From assembly GCF_023008405.1 (NCBI RefSeq), contig NZ_CP095376.1, forward strand, positions 5,046,001-5,110,000: DNA of 64,000 nt. Reading direction: 5' to 3'. Positions within the stretch are counted from its first letter, which is position 1. The number at the start of each line of letters is the position of its first letter. The position numbers and the translations under genes were made by a program. This stretch comes from Amycolatopsis sp. FBCC-B4732 (lineage in GTDB: Bacteria > Actinomycetota > Actinomycetes > Mycobacteriales > Pseudonocardiaceae). A model generated the notes under the pieces. It did not search any database, was not told the DNA's origin, and saw only the letters and a program-made list of their open reading frames with translations. Shown here one piece after another: positions 1 to 7,962 of this stretch.

Positions 1-521
1 GTGAAGGCGGTGACACCGAAGGTCTTGTTCAGCAGCGCCGCCGCCGGTGCGGTCAGGGCCAGCGTGACGCCGTCGGGCGTCGCCGCGCCGATGGTGAACA
101 GGTCGGCCCGGGTGCGGAAGTCGACCCGGCCGCTCAGCACGCCGCGGTCGAGGTCGATCGTGTAGCTGGTCAGGTACAGGCACTTTCCGCCGGCGCGCAG
201 CAACAGCCCGCCGACGTGCTCGATGGTGCCGTCGGTGGGGTTGCCGACGATCGTGAACCCGAACACGGTCTTGCCGCCGGGGTGGCCGACCCGCGCCAGC
301 ACCGGCGAAACGCGCACCCCGAGCGAGGTGAGCGCACCGGCCGCCGCCGGGTCCAGCGTCAGATCCGTGCGGCCCTTACCGAAGTGGAATCCGTGACCCT
401 GCCAGGTGTGGTGCGCCGATGCCGAGGCCCCGTGCGGCTGAGCCGCCTGGGCCGGGACCGCCGCCGCACCCGTCATGATCGCGGCCGCCGCGATCACCAC
501 TCCGAACACGCGAACACGCAT
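1..521 (-). CDS. Secreted protein of unknown function, 3' end cut by window edge
   Basis: The ATG at 519-521 on the minus strand is preceded by a strong GAAGGAG ribosome site. The first 27 or so residues form a signal peptide: basic start, Ala/Ile/Val-rich core, cleavage near PAQA-AQ. About 145 mature residues are visible before the edge. They are beta-strand-like, with repeated hydrophobic stretches such as TVFGFTIVGNP and LLLRAGGKCLYLTSY, and one cysteine. I do not recognise the family. The layout resembles other exported actinomycete proteins with immunoglobulin-like or HtaA-like beta domains, but no decisive motif is visible. The 197-bp gap to the divergent epimerase-like gene probably holds both promoters. 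Confidence 0.8.
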   Translation of the reverse strand, partial: MRVRVFGVVIAAAAIMTGAAAVPAQAAQPHGASASAHHTWQGHGFHFGKGRTDLTLDPAAAGALTSLGVRVSPVLARVGHPGGKTVFGFTIVGNPTDGTIEHVGGLLLRAGGKCLYLTSYTIDLDRGVLSGRVDFRTRADLFTIGAATPDGVTLALTAPAAALLNKTFGVTAF

Positions 522-718
522 GAAGGCTCCTTCTCGATGGTGGACGCTGGGGTTACGCCGGCGAGGCCGGCTTCGGATGCACCCGAGACACGGAAGACCG
601 GGAGCTATGTGCTTCAGGTGCGATGCAAACGCGGCGATGGGGTTGCCCAGCCAGCGTCCGCCGGTTTTCCGGCCTAGATTTGCATCGATCCTGAGTCGGC
701 ACGGAAGGCGGTCCCCGA

Positions 719-2086
719 GTGGTGAGCAAACGGCGGTGCGCGGTGCTGGGCGCCACCGGGTTCGTCGGCACCGCGCTCGTGGCCGACCTGACCGCCGCCG
801 GGCACCCGGTGGGGGTACTGGCCCGCGCGCCCCGGCACACCTTCCCCGCCGACGTCGAGGTGACGCGCGGGGACGCCGCCGACCCCGCCGCGCTGAAGGC
901 CGTCATGGCCGGCGCCGACGTCGTCTTCCACCTGGTCCACTCCTTGCGTGAACCGGACTTCGCCGACCGCGACCGCGTCATCGCCGAACGCGTCGCGTCG
1001 GCGGCCGCGGAAGCCGGTGTCCGGCAGCTCGTCTACCTCGGCGGCCCGCGCCCGGCCGCGGAGACGTCAGCGCACCTGGCCTCGCGCTCGGAAGTCGCCG
1101 ACATCCTGCTCGCCGGCCCGGTCCCGGCCCTCGTGCTGCAGGCGTCGATGATCATCGGCCGCGGCTCCGCCGGGCTCGAACTGCTGGTGCGCACGGCCCG
1201 GCTCCCGATCCGGCCACGGCCGCGGTGGACCGCCCGCCGCAGCCGCCCGGTCGCCCTCGCCGACGTCCGGCACTTCCTGCGGACAGCCGCCGACGCCGCG
1301 CCCGCGAACGGCCGGTTCGACGTGACCGGCCCGGAGCGGATCAGCTACCACGACCTGGTCCGGCGATGCGGGCGCGTCCTGCGCCGCCCCGAGGCACTCG
1401 CGGTGCCCGCCCCGCTGTGGTCGCACCCGCTCGCCGCGCTCGTGACGGGCCTGGCCACTCCCGTCCCCGCGTCGGTGGCCGCGCCGCTGTTCGCCTCGCT
1501 CGACCACGACCTGCTGCCCGCCGACACCCCGGTCGAGGCGGTCCTGCCCGCTCCGCCCGGCGGGCCGACGAGCCTCGACAACGCCCTGCGCGCCGCGCTC
1601 GACACCCCCGCGGCCGTCGCGCCCGAGGGCCGGGCCCACGTCGGCGAACACACCCGCTACACCCGCGCGAGCCCGCAGTCCGTGTGGGAGGCGATCACGC
1701 GGCTGGGCGGCGACGACGGCCGGTTCCCGCCCGGGTTCGCGTGGGCGTTGCGCGGCGTGCTGGACCACGCGCTGGGCGGCGTCGGCCTGTACCGCGGACG
1801 TTCGCCGCGGCCGGGACCGGGAGACGTGCTGGACTTCTGGACCGTCCGCCGCCGCGACGACACCCGTCGCGAACTGGTCCTGGGCGCCGAGATGCGCTTG
1901 CCCGGCGATGCCGAGCTGAGCTTGCGCGCCGAGCCCGCCGGCGCCGGAACGCGCCTGCGGCAACAGGTCCGCTTCACCCCGGCGGGCATCGTCGGCGACG
2001 TCTACTGGCACGTCCAGAAACCCGGGCACGACCTCGTGTTCGGCTTGCTCGCACGCTCGATCGTCCGCGCGGCCGAGCAACGGTGA
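719..2086 (+). CDS. NAD(P)-binding SDR-DUF2867 fusion protein
   Basis: The N-terminus has the nucleotide-binding loop of atypical short-chain dehydrogenases (LGATGFVGTALVADL, residues 9-23). Residues 1-290 follow the NAD(P)H-binding, epimerase-like fold found in NmrA-like and YbjT-like proteins. The last 150 residues match the DUF2867 type of C-terminal domain, a START-like fold. This two-domain arrangement of about 450-500 residues is a known actinobacterial family whose substrate is unknown. Two in-frame GTG codons stand at 719 and 722 and either could start translation. The gene is monocistronic and converges on the anti-sigma gene, whose stop is 12 bp away. Confidence 0.85.
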   Translation: MVSKRRCAVLGATGFVGTALVADLTAAGHPVGVLARAPRHTFPADVEVTRGDAADPAALKAVMAGADVVFHLVHSLREPDFADRDRVIAERVASAAAEAGVRQLVYLGGPRPAAETSAHLASRSEVADILLAGPVPALVLQASMIIGRGSAGLELLVRTARLPIRPRPRWTARRSRPVALADVRHFLRTAADAAPANGRFDVTGPERISYHDLVRRCGRVLRRPEALAVPAPLWSHPLAALVTGLATPVPASVAAPLFASLDHDLLPADTPVEAVLPAPPGGPTSLDNALRAALDTPAAVAPEGRAHVGEHTRYTRASPQSVWEAITRLGGDDGRFPPGFAWALRGVLDHALGGVGLYRGRSPRPGPGDVLDFWTVRRRDDTRRELVLGAEMRLPGDAELSLRAEPAGAGTRLRQQVRFTPAGIVGDVYWHVQKPGHDLVFGLLARSIVRAAEQR

Positions 2087-2098
2087 GCGACCGACGAG

Positions 2099-2830
2099 TC
2101 AGGAATCTCCGGCGCTGATGGTCCCCTGCACCATGCTCGTCCCGTGTTCCTGCTGCCCGATGCGCTGAGCCGAAACATCGACCACCGGGAAAGCCTGCAC
2201 CGTCACGCCACTGGGGATGGGAACGTCGGCGTACGTCCCGGCGGTGACACCGAGGGGGATCATGGTGGTTTTGCCGTCGTAGAGCCAGATTTCGTAAAGA
2301 CCCGCCGGCGCCGGCATTCCGGTCAGCTCGAGTTCGAGCCGCAGCGTCCCGGAGCCGCTGTCGACGATCCGGGCTCGGCCGGCGGCGCCGGCGGGTGCGG
2401 CCGCCTGCCGGTTCAGCTGCGCTTGCGCGACCACCCGGCTCTCGTCCGGGCTGCCGGGCGTGAGAGCCACCGTCACCACGGCGGCCACGGCCGCGGCGGC
2501 CGCCGCGACCACGCCGTAGCGCGCGGCGGAACGGAAACGACGCCGCGAGACGCTCCCCCGAGCGGCGTCCACGCGCGGTCGTGCCGTCTGGTCCTGGGCC
2601 TCGTGCGGCAGGTGACCGGTCTCGGCCGCGATCCGCTCCCACACCGCCTCGGCCACCGGCGGCAGTTCCGTCTCCGCGCGGGTTTCCCGGCCCAGGCCCG
2701 CTACCGCCTGAAGCGATTCGAGCTCCTCGCGGCAGGTGGCGCAGCCGCCGAGGTGCTCGGTGTCCGCCGTGCCCGGCTCCCGGTCGTCAAGGGCGAGCAG
2801 GACGAGGTGATCGCGATCGAGGTGCGTCAT
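2099..2830 (-). CDS. Zinc-finger anti-sigma factor, RskA type
   Basis: This is a single-pass membrane anti-sigma factor. The N-terminal zinc-binding motif H-x3-C-x2-C appears as HLGGCATC near residues 26-33. A basic cytoplasmic segment leads to a membrane helix (about residues 107-126, Ala/Val rich), followed by an extracytoplasmic domain of about 115 residues containing LYEIWLYDGK, typical of the RskA C-terminal domain. Such proteins hold a partner ECF sigma factor until regulated proteolysis. The gene overlaps the end of the sigma gene upstream by 44 bp, so the two are surely co-translated. The length (243 aa) is normal for the family. Confidence 0.92.
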   Translation of the reverse strand: MTHLDRDHLVLLALDDREPGTADTEHLGGCATCREELESLQAVAGLGRETRAETELPPVAEAVWERIAAETGHLPHEAQDQTARPRVDAARGSVSRRRFRSAARYGVVAAAAAAVAAVVTVALTPGSPDESRVVAQAQLNRQAAAPAGAAGRARIVDSGSGTLRLELELTGMPAPAGLYEIWLYDGKTTMIPLGVTAGTYADVPIPSGVTVQAFPVVDVSAQRIGQQEHGTSMVQGTISAGDS

Positions 2831-3401
2831 CGGTCACCTCCTCCGGCACGCTGTCGAGCTCAGAGCGCAGGTTCTGCATGCCGCGGCGCAGGTGGCTCTT
2901 CACCGTGCCGAGCGGCAAGCCGGTCCGCTCGGCGATCTGGGTGTGGGTCAGGTCAGCATAGAAGGCCAGCTCGAGCAGCTCGCGCTGCGCGTCCGGCAGG
3001 CGTCGCAGGCCGTCCGCGACGAGCAGCCGGTCCACGATCCGCTCGGGGGACTCCGCCGCCGTCGCCTCGGCCGGCGCGGTCGCGGCGACGGCCTCGGTGT
3101 CGCGCTGCCGTCGGCCGCGGGCGCGCAGCAGATCGACGATGCGGCGCCGGGTGATGCCCAGCAGCCAGGCCAGCAGGCCGGCCTTGTCCGGGTCGTAGCT
3201 GTGCCGCCCGTTCCACGCGGACACGAAGGTGGCCTGCACGACGTCGTCGACGTCCGCCGGGTCGCGCAGGCTCGCGCGCACCAGCCGCTGCACGGCCGGC
3301 CCGTGCCGGTCGAACACCGCCCGCAACGCCGCCGGCTCACCGCCGGCGAACCGGCGCGCGAGCTCGTCAGCCGTCTCGGCGTCATCGGGCACGGCCGACA
3401 C
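2787..3401 (-). CDS. ECF RNA polymerase sigma factor, SigK-like
   Basis: The protein contains sigma region 2 (WLLGITRRRIVDLLR, about residues 83-97) and region 4 with its helix-turn-helix (TQIAERTGLPLGTVKSHL, about residues 163-180). I chose the GTG at 3401 (protein starting VSAVPDD) because residues before it in the longer frame are low-complexity and family members begin close to this point; this gives 204 aa. The partner anti-sigma overlaps its 3' end. In actinobacteria this sigma/anti-sigma type often sits beside a DUF4397 surface protein and a class F sortase. Both occur here as broken genes on the other side of the promoter region, so the regulon may have lost its main local targets. 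Confidence 0.9.
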   Translation of the reverse strand: MSAVPDDAETADELARRFAGGEPAALRAVFDRHGPAVQRLVRASLRDPADVDDVVQATFVSAWNGRHSYDPDKAGLLAWLLGITRRRIVDLLRARGRRQRDTEAVAATAPAEATAAESPERIVDRLLVADGLRRLPDAQRELLELAFYADLTHTQIAERTGLPLGTVKSHLRRGMQNLRSELDSVPEEVTDDAPRSRSPRPARP

Positions 3402-3606
3402 CCTAACCGCACGCCCGGCCGACGCAACACCTTCCACCAGCAGCATCCTCGCGCACCTCGAGTCCGGTCCTCCTCGCCGCAGCCACCCGGCGAACGGGGA
3501 TACGCCCACGGCGGCCCCCGCGGATGCACCGCCGGCGGTGCATCAGTTTCCCGGCCCCGCGGCGAACCACCGGCTGCACGAGCCACCTGTCCCGGAGGAG
3601 CAGCCG

Positions 3607-4329
3607 ATGCCCGGAACCCCGCGTTCGCTCGCCGTGGTCGTCGCACCGGCGTGCTGGCCGTGCTGCCGGCCCCGCTTCCCGCCTCCGCGGCCGCGGAGTC
3701 CGTGGTCTCGGTCGTCCACGGCATCCCCGGCCAGCCGGTCGACGTGTACGTCAACGGGAAGCAGACCCTCGGCAACTTCCAGCCCGCGAGCGTGGCGGGC
3801 CCCTTGACGCTGGCCGAAGGGAGCTACGACATCGCCCTGACCAAGCCGGCGAACCGGCTTCCAGCGCGTTGCCGGAGAACAAGAACCTCAGCCTCGTCGC
3901 CCACCTGGACACCGCGGCCAAGCCCGCGCTGACCGCGTTCGCCAACGACACGAGCCGGACCGGCCGTGGACGTGCGCGCCGGGGGCAAACCGGCCTTCAC
4001 CGGGCTCACGAACCCGAAGGAGCCATGGCCGACTTCCCCGCCGGCATGGCCGGCGCCGCCACCGTCGTTCTCGGGCCGAAGGACCTCGCGGCCGGCACCG
4101 CGACGATCGCCTACGCCATCGGCTCGGACGACGCGAAGACCCTCACCCTCGCCGCGCAGACGATCAAGAACCTGGCGCCGCCCCCTCGTCCATGCCGACC
4201 GGCTCGGGTGGCCTGGCCGCCGACGACGACGCCACCGGCTGGTCCCTCCTGACCGCGGGCGGCGTGCTCGTCGCGGTCTTCGGCGCCGCCCTGCTGATCC
4301 GCCGCCGTCCGGAACCCGCGTCGCGGTGA
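3607..4329 (+). pseudogene. DUF4397 surface protein gene, frameshifted
   Basis: Translating all three plus frames recovers one DUF4397 cell-surface protein in pieces. It starts MPGTPRSLAVVVA at 3607 after an AGGAGCAGCC ribosome site. It moves to the frame encoding VVSVVHGIPGQPVDVYVNG and AEGSYDIALTKPAN (about 3650-3860), then ALPENKNLSLVAHLDT, then DVRAGGKPAFTGLTNP, then AGAATVVLGPKDLAAGTATI. It ends in a C-terminal membrane helix with a basic tail (GVLVAVFGAALLIRRRPEP) and a TGA at 4327-4329. At least five one-base shifts are needed. Conserved order and intact anchor say the gene was once functional. Several shifts in one gene mean decay or local sequencing error. Confidence 0.8.
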
Positions 4330-4690
4330 ACCGACCGGCACGACGCGGTGTGTCCCGCCCGGCCGGGACACACCGCCGCACCGGCACCGCGCTCGTCTTC
4401 GCGGGAGTCATCGCCGTCGTCACGGGCACCGTGGCCACGGCCCCTGGGCCATCGGTCGCCGGTGCGCCCCTTCGGCGACCGGACCCGCCAGCCGAGGTGA
4501 CGGCATCGACCCGGGCCGCACTGCTCCCGGCCCCGGCGTCTTCTTCCGCCTATGCCGGCTCCGCCCCGGATCCCCAAGTCCGAAATAGACCTGCAGCCGT
4601 ACTTCGACATCGACGGCAGTCCCCGCGTCACCCTTTTCACCTGCGGTGGCACATTCGACAAAGCATCGCGGAACTACCGGGACAACGGTT
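4325..4690 (+). pseudogene. Class F sortase remnant
   Basis: It starts at GTG 4325, overlapping the DUF4397 stop. The N-terminus keeps a membrane helix (TALVFAGVIAVVTGTVAT). The middle of the catalytic domain is missing. Pieces remain: PGVFFRLCRLRPGSP, which matches the region before the active site, ends at a stop in its frame. The active-site block VTLFTCGGTFDKASRNYRDN lies in another frame at about 4625-4684. That TCGG cysteine motif followed by FD and YRDN is characteristic of actinobacterial class F sortases. The normal length is over 200 residues; here internal deletion and frameshifts have removed the catalytic His/Arg regions. It is the usual neighbour of DUF4397 proteins. Confidence 0.75.
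4345..4376 (+). terminator. 13-bp hairpin after DUF4397 pseudogene
   Basis: A perfect 13-bp stem (GCGGTGTGTCCCG at 4345-4357 paired with 4364-4376) closes a 6-base loop, 15 bases after the DUF4397 stop. It has no U-tract, as is usual in high-GC actinomycetes. It lies inside the first codons of the sortase remnant, so it may instead be fortuitous secondary structure. Confidence 0.5.
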
Positions 4691-4725
4691 TCCCATCCGG
4701 CGGCGGTCAAATCGAGCCGGGCAGG

Positions 4726-5262
4726 TCAGCGCGGGGACTCGTCGGTGGGAAAGACGGCGTCGAAGAGCCACTGCAACGGCGTCCGGTGCGACTCCTCTCC
4801 GTCGGCGATTTCCTTGGCCTCCGACGGATCGGCAGCGTTGTGGACGTCCTCGACGAACCGGGCGAACCGCCGCAGATCGGCGCGTGCTCGAGTCGCGATG
4901 AGTCCCGACGCCAGCGCGATGCGCTCGCTGAGCGCGTCCAGCTCCAGTTCCAGTTCGAGGGTCACGGCAGCCGCGTCGTCGCCCGCCGGGGTCACGGTTG
5001 CGTGCCCCCGGTGGCGCGGGCCGCTCGCACTGACCCAGTCCAGCGTCCTGCGCTGCGGATCGGCGGTGACGTCGATGCTGTACCGGCGGGGAATGCCGGC
5101 GAGTGTGTACACGAACCGGAAACGCGCGGGATGCCCTTCGACCGGGAAAACCTGCTCGACCGAACGCATGAACCTCGGGTAATGGCTGAAGTCGGTGAAC
5201 CACTTGAATGTGATGTCGGCCGGAACCGCCACGGCGGTTTCGACCTGAACGACGGTTCCCAC
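4726..5262 (-). CDS. SRPBCC/polyketide cyclase-like (COQ10-type) protein
   Basis: This is a START-like fold protein of 178 aa. It begins VGTVVQVETAVAVPAD, followed by KWFTDFSHYPRFM, the typical beta1-alpha1-alpha2 entry of coenzyme Q-binding/polyketide-cyclase-like SRPBCC proteins, and ends in a long helix about residues 120-150. I chose the GTG at 5262 because a perfect GGAGG lies a few bases upstream and the longer frame before it is out of character. The ligand is unknown; relatives bind lipids or polyketides or are membrane-stress proteins. It is monocistronic. Confidence 0.8.
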   Translation of the reverse strand: MGTVVQVETAVAVPADITFKWFTDFSHYPRFMRSVEQVFPVEGHPARFRFVYTLAGIPRRYSIDVTADPQRRTLDWVSASGPRHRGHATVTPAGDDAAAVTLELELELDALSERIALASGLIATRARADLRRFARFVEDVHNAADPSEAKEIADGEESHRTPLQWLFDAVFPTDESPR

Positions 5263-5462
5263 GGTGCCTCCAAGGATCCGATCGGCTTGTCGTTTCGCCA
5301 CCGAACCGTAGCCAGGTCCCCCTTCCGGCGCTGACCGGTTCCCGGCCGGCCTTGCACCGAAACCACGCCGTTCATGCGTCCCCACCAGCACGAATGACCC
5401 CATGATGAGGAACCGGCGACGCGCGATGCAACCACGATGCAAAACAGGCGCCGGATCGATTC

Positions 5463-6110
5463 TCAGCCTCGCGGGCCGACCAGTTCCGCCGCGCCGAACG
5501 ACACGTTGAAGCGGTCGCACCACAGGCTCACGCTGGTGTACCCGGACAGGTCGGTACCCGCCGGAAGCGCGTAGTTCTGGTTACCCTTGTTGCCTTTGAG
5601 CTTGCCCGCGTCGAAGTGCCTGCCGTCGTCGAAGAGGGCCCAGCCGTCCTTGCCCGGTTTCACCGGCGCGTCGGTGAGCCAGACGTGCACGTCCGGGCCG
5701 CTGCTGGTGGCCAGGTCTTCCAGGCGCAGCACGAGTGATCCGTCGGCCGCGCGCAGGACCCGGACGGTGCCGCTGGTCGGGTGTTCGTGGCTGATCAGCG
5801 TGCCGGTCCCCAGTTCCACCGGCCCAGTCGGCCGCGAGACCGAACCGGGAGGCGGCGACGCGGGGAGCCGCGGTTCCGGCGCGGGGAGCCGCGGTTCCGG
5901 CGCGGGGAGCCGCGGTTCCGGCGCGGGGAGCCGCGGTTCCGGCGCGGGCAGCGGCTCCGATGCGGCGGCCGGGAAAGCATCCTGCACCGTCTCGTCGACC
6001 CAGAGCCGCCACGGCTGGAACCAGTACAGGCCCGCCGCCACCGCGACCAGCCCCGCGACCAGAAAGCCGCCGAACCAGGGCCGGGTGAACAGGCGCCGCG
6101 CGCGGTTCAT
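5463..6110 (-). CDS. DM13-domain membrane-anchored protein
   Basis: An N-terminal membrane anchor (about residues 12-32) is followed by the acidic DETVQDAFPAA segment, a Pro-rich spacer made of four identical PAPEPRL heptads, and a C-terminal DM13 domain (about residues 100-215). The domain contains GPDVHVWLTDAP and a late Trp-Cys (SLWCDRFNVSFG), typical of DM13 proteins thought to act extracytoplasmically in redox or metal chemistry. The ATG at 6110 follows GGAGGAGAACGAG. The heptad spacer is encoded by an exact 21-bp tandem repeat and probably varies in copy number between strains. Confidence 0.88.
   Translation of the reverse strand: MNRARRLFTRPWFGGFLVAGLVAVAAGLYWFQPWRLWVDETVQDAFPAAASEPLPAPEPRLPAPEPRLPAPEPRLPAPEPRLPASPPPGSVSRPTGPVELGTGTLISHEHPTSGTVRVLRAADGSLVLRLEDLATSSGPDVHVWLTDAPVKPGKDGWALFDDGRHFDAGKLKGNKGNQNYALPAGTDLSGYTSVSLWCDRFNVSFGAAELVGPRG
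5861..5944 (-). repeat. Four exact copies of a 21-bp coding repeat
   Basis: Units at 5861-5881, 5882-5902, 5903-5923 and 5924-5944 are identical, with a diverged partial unit after them. Each encodes PAPEPRL in the spacer between the membrane helix and the DM13 domain. A multiple of three keeps the frame when copy number changes, so length variation by slippage is expected. Confidence 0.95.
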
Positions 6111-6182
6111 CTCGTTCTCCTCCGTCGTCCGTCGATGCCGTAGTCAACCGGACGAATCACCCAGCCGCACCCCCGTGCGCGG

Positions 6183-6761
6183 TTACCGATCCCTTACGGG
6201 CACCTCGGCCGGAGCCAGCAGGAACATCCCGACGGCGACGCCGACCATCGTGAAAACGCCCCGCGGCCAGAAAATGTGACTGTCCACGAACGACACACTC
6301 GCGAGCAGGAGAACCACGGCACCCGGCGCCGCCCGCCACCCCACGCGCAGGGCGGCCGCGACGACGATCAGGACACTGGCGACGAGGAAGCACGCCGACC
6401 CGACGTACCCGAGCCGGTCCCCGGCCGCGAACACGGCACCGACGACCGGCGTGGCCCCGTGCTGGGCGTGCACCACCGTCCCGGCGGCAATCCCCGCGAC
6501 GGCGTCGAGACCCCCGTAGAAGGCCGCGAACCCGAACGCGGCCAGCCGCCCAGGCCACCGCAGCCACGGCGGCGCGGGAGTCAGCAACGACCACTGCGCC
6601 ACGGCGAGCAACGGGAAGACCGGCAGCAGGACGACGTGCAGCGCAGCCCACCAGGACGCGCTGGCCGCGTCGAGCTGCCCCGGATGCACCACACCGAACC
6701 CCGCAAGCAGCAACCCGGGCGCGGCGAGGAGCGCACGTCGCTGCCATGGTGACCTGAGCAC
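6183..6761 (-). CDS. Polytopic membrane protein of unknown function
   Basis: The 192-aa protein has five or six hydrophobic helices, for example LLAAPGLLLAGFGVV, ALHVVLLPVFPLLAVA, VGSACFLVASVLIVVAAA and VFTMVGVAVGMFLLAP. The start is GTG at 6761. There is no catalytic or transport motif that I can name. The neighbours are the DM13 gene (73 bp downstream, same strand) and a divergent small membrane protein, so it may be co-expressed with the DM13 protein. Confidence 0.75.
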   Translation of the reverse strand: MLRSPWQRRALLAAPGLLLAGFGVVHPGQLDAASASWWAALHVVLLPVFPLLAVAQWSLLTPAPPWLRWPGRLAAFGFAAFYGGLDAVAGIAAGTVVHAQHGATPVVGAVFAAGDRLGYVGSACFLVASVLIVVAAALRVGWRAAPGAVVLLLASVSFVDSHIFWPRGVFTMVGVAVGMFLLAPAEVPVRDR

Positions 6762-6902
6762 CGGGCGACCCTAACCCCGATCACCGGGCCGGAAGATTAA
6801 CGAACCCTTACGTCGCGCGTCCCCGGCCCCGCCGCACGGCCTGTTACGGCATGGAGAGCATCAGGGTTGACCAGCTTGACGCGACGGGAAGAGCGATCGG
6901 AC

Positions 6903-7088
6903 ATGACGAAGGAAATCATGGTCCGTCGCCTGTGGACCGGGGCGACGATCTGCATGCTCGCCTTGGCCGCAGCGGCCGCCGCGGTGTCCGATGCGAACGT
7001 CAAGCTAGCGTTGTCGCTTCTCGTCCTCGTCCTGCTCGCGACCGTGCTCCTGTCGGCGACGCGGAGGCTTGCGCTGCGGCGCGTTTGA
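6903..7088 (+). CDS. Small two-helix membrane protein
   Basis: The 61-aa protein starts MTKEIMVRRL and has two hydrophobic helices separated by SDANVK, with a basic C-terminus (ATRRLALRRV). The ATG at 6903 has GGGAAGAG eight bases upstream; an in-frame TTG at 6867 is an alternative that would add 12 residues. Such hydrophobic hairpin proteins are common in actinomycetes, with no assigned role. GC bias in the frame supports coding, but the evidence is thin. Confidence 0.5.
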   Translation: MTKEIMVRRLWTGATICMLALAAAAAAVSDANVKLALSLLVLVLLATVLLSATRRLALRRV

Positions 7089-7293
7089 ACAGCGTCCCGA
7101 GTTGATCGAGCCGGGCGCGAAGGTGCGTGGCCGCCGCACGCGTTCGTCGCGTAGCAGGCCGGCGGCACACACCCCGCACACCACTGGGGCCGGACGTCCT
7201 CGGGACAGCGCGATTTTTCCCTTCCACACAACGTCTTCTGCGCAAGTCGGCTCCGACGAGTACCGCGCACCCGCTCGCCGGACTTGAGGTGGC

Positions 7294-7869
7294 TCAGCCG
7301 GGCAGCGGGCGAAGGCCGTCCATGAGGAGATCCAGCAGGCGACCGGCCTTGGCTTCGTGCTCGGGCCGGGGAGCCACGGTGAAAATCCCGATGAGGGAAG
7401 CCGCGATGTCGTCGGCGGTGACGTCGGAGCGGAGATCGCCCGCCGCACCGCCGGCATCCAGAATCGTGGTGATGGCCGCCAGCAGCTCGGTGCGGGTCCG
7501 GGCGTGAGCGATCTCGCCTGACTCGATCATCGCGAGCAGCGTGTCGAGCATGCCGTTCTTGGTCGCGATCCAGTCGCCGAACAAGTCCATCCAGCGCCGC
7601 ATCGCCGCGGCCGGGGGCAGCCGGCCGAGCAGTTCGCGGGCGCCGGTCGTCAGGCGCACGACCTGGTCGCGGTAGACCGCGTCGACCAGCGACTCGCGGG
7701 TCGGGAAGTGCCGGTAGAGCGTGGCGATGCCGACTCCGGCCTCGCGGGCGATCGCCCGCATCGACGGCTCGGCGTCAGCCGCCACGAACATGCGGGTCGC
7801 CACCGCGAGCACCTGGTCGCGGTTGCGAGTGGCATCCGCCCGCGGTCCGCGCACCTCCACCTCAGCCAA
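7294..7869 (-). CDS. TetR-family repressor of the adjacent oxidoreductase
   Basis: The helix-turn-helix is clear in the first 55 residues (REAGVGIATLYRHFPTRESL), ending in the TLYRHF motif of TetR proteins. The C-terminal ligand domain ends near residue 190 and matches the AcrR-like C-terminal type. It starts at TTG 7869, or possibly a nearby downstream GTG. It diverges from an MDR oxidoreductase, and the shared 93-bp interval carries two matching inverted repeats, one touching its own start codon. This is the usual layout for repression of both genes, relieved by a small ligand of the oxidoreductase pathway. Confidence 0.9.
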   Translation of the reverse strand: MAEVEVRGPRADATRNRDQVLAVATRMFVAADAEPSMRAIAREAGVGIATLYRHFPTRESLVDAVYRDQVVRLTTGARELLGRLPPAAAMRRWMDLFGDWIATKNGMLDTLLAMIESGEIAHARTRTELLAAITTILDAGGAAGDLRSDVTADDIAASLIGIFTVAPRPEHEAKAGRLLDLLMDGLRPLPG

Positions 7870-7888
7870 AACGGATCACGCTCCGGTT
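7869..7888. promoter_or_regulatory. TetR operator O1, imperfect palindrome
   Basis: AAACGGA-N6-TCCGGTT, with six of seven positions symmetrical. It overlaps the TetR start codon, which suits autorepression. The half-site and spacer match operator O2, 39 bp away. Confidence 0.65.
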
Positions 7889-7907
7889 GTGTTAGGGTCA
7901 TCCGAGT

Positions 7908-7927
7908 AAACGGAGCATAGTCCGTTT
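7908..7927. promoter_or_regulatory. TetR operator O2, perfect palindrome
   Basis: AAACGGA-GCATAG-TCCGTTT is a perfect 7-bp inverted repeat with a 6-base spacer, 36 bases before the oxidoreductase ATG. It probably covers that gene's -10 region. Confidence 0.75.
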
Positions 7928-7962
7928 CACGGCGTTCCCTCGACCTCAGGAGACCGGAAATC

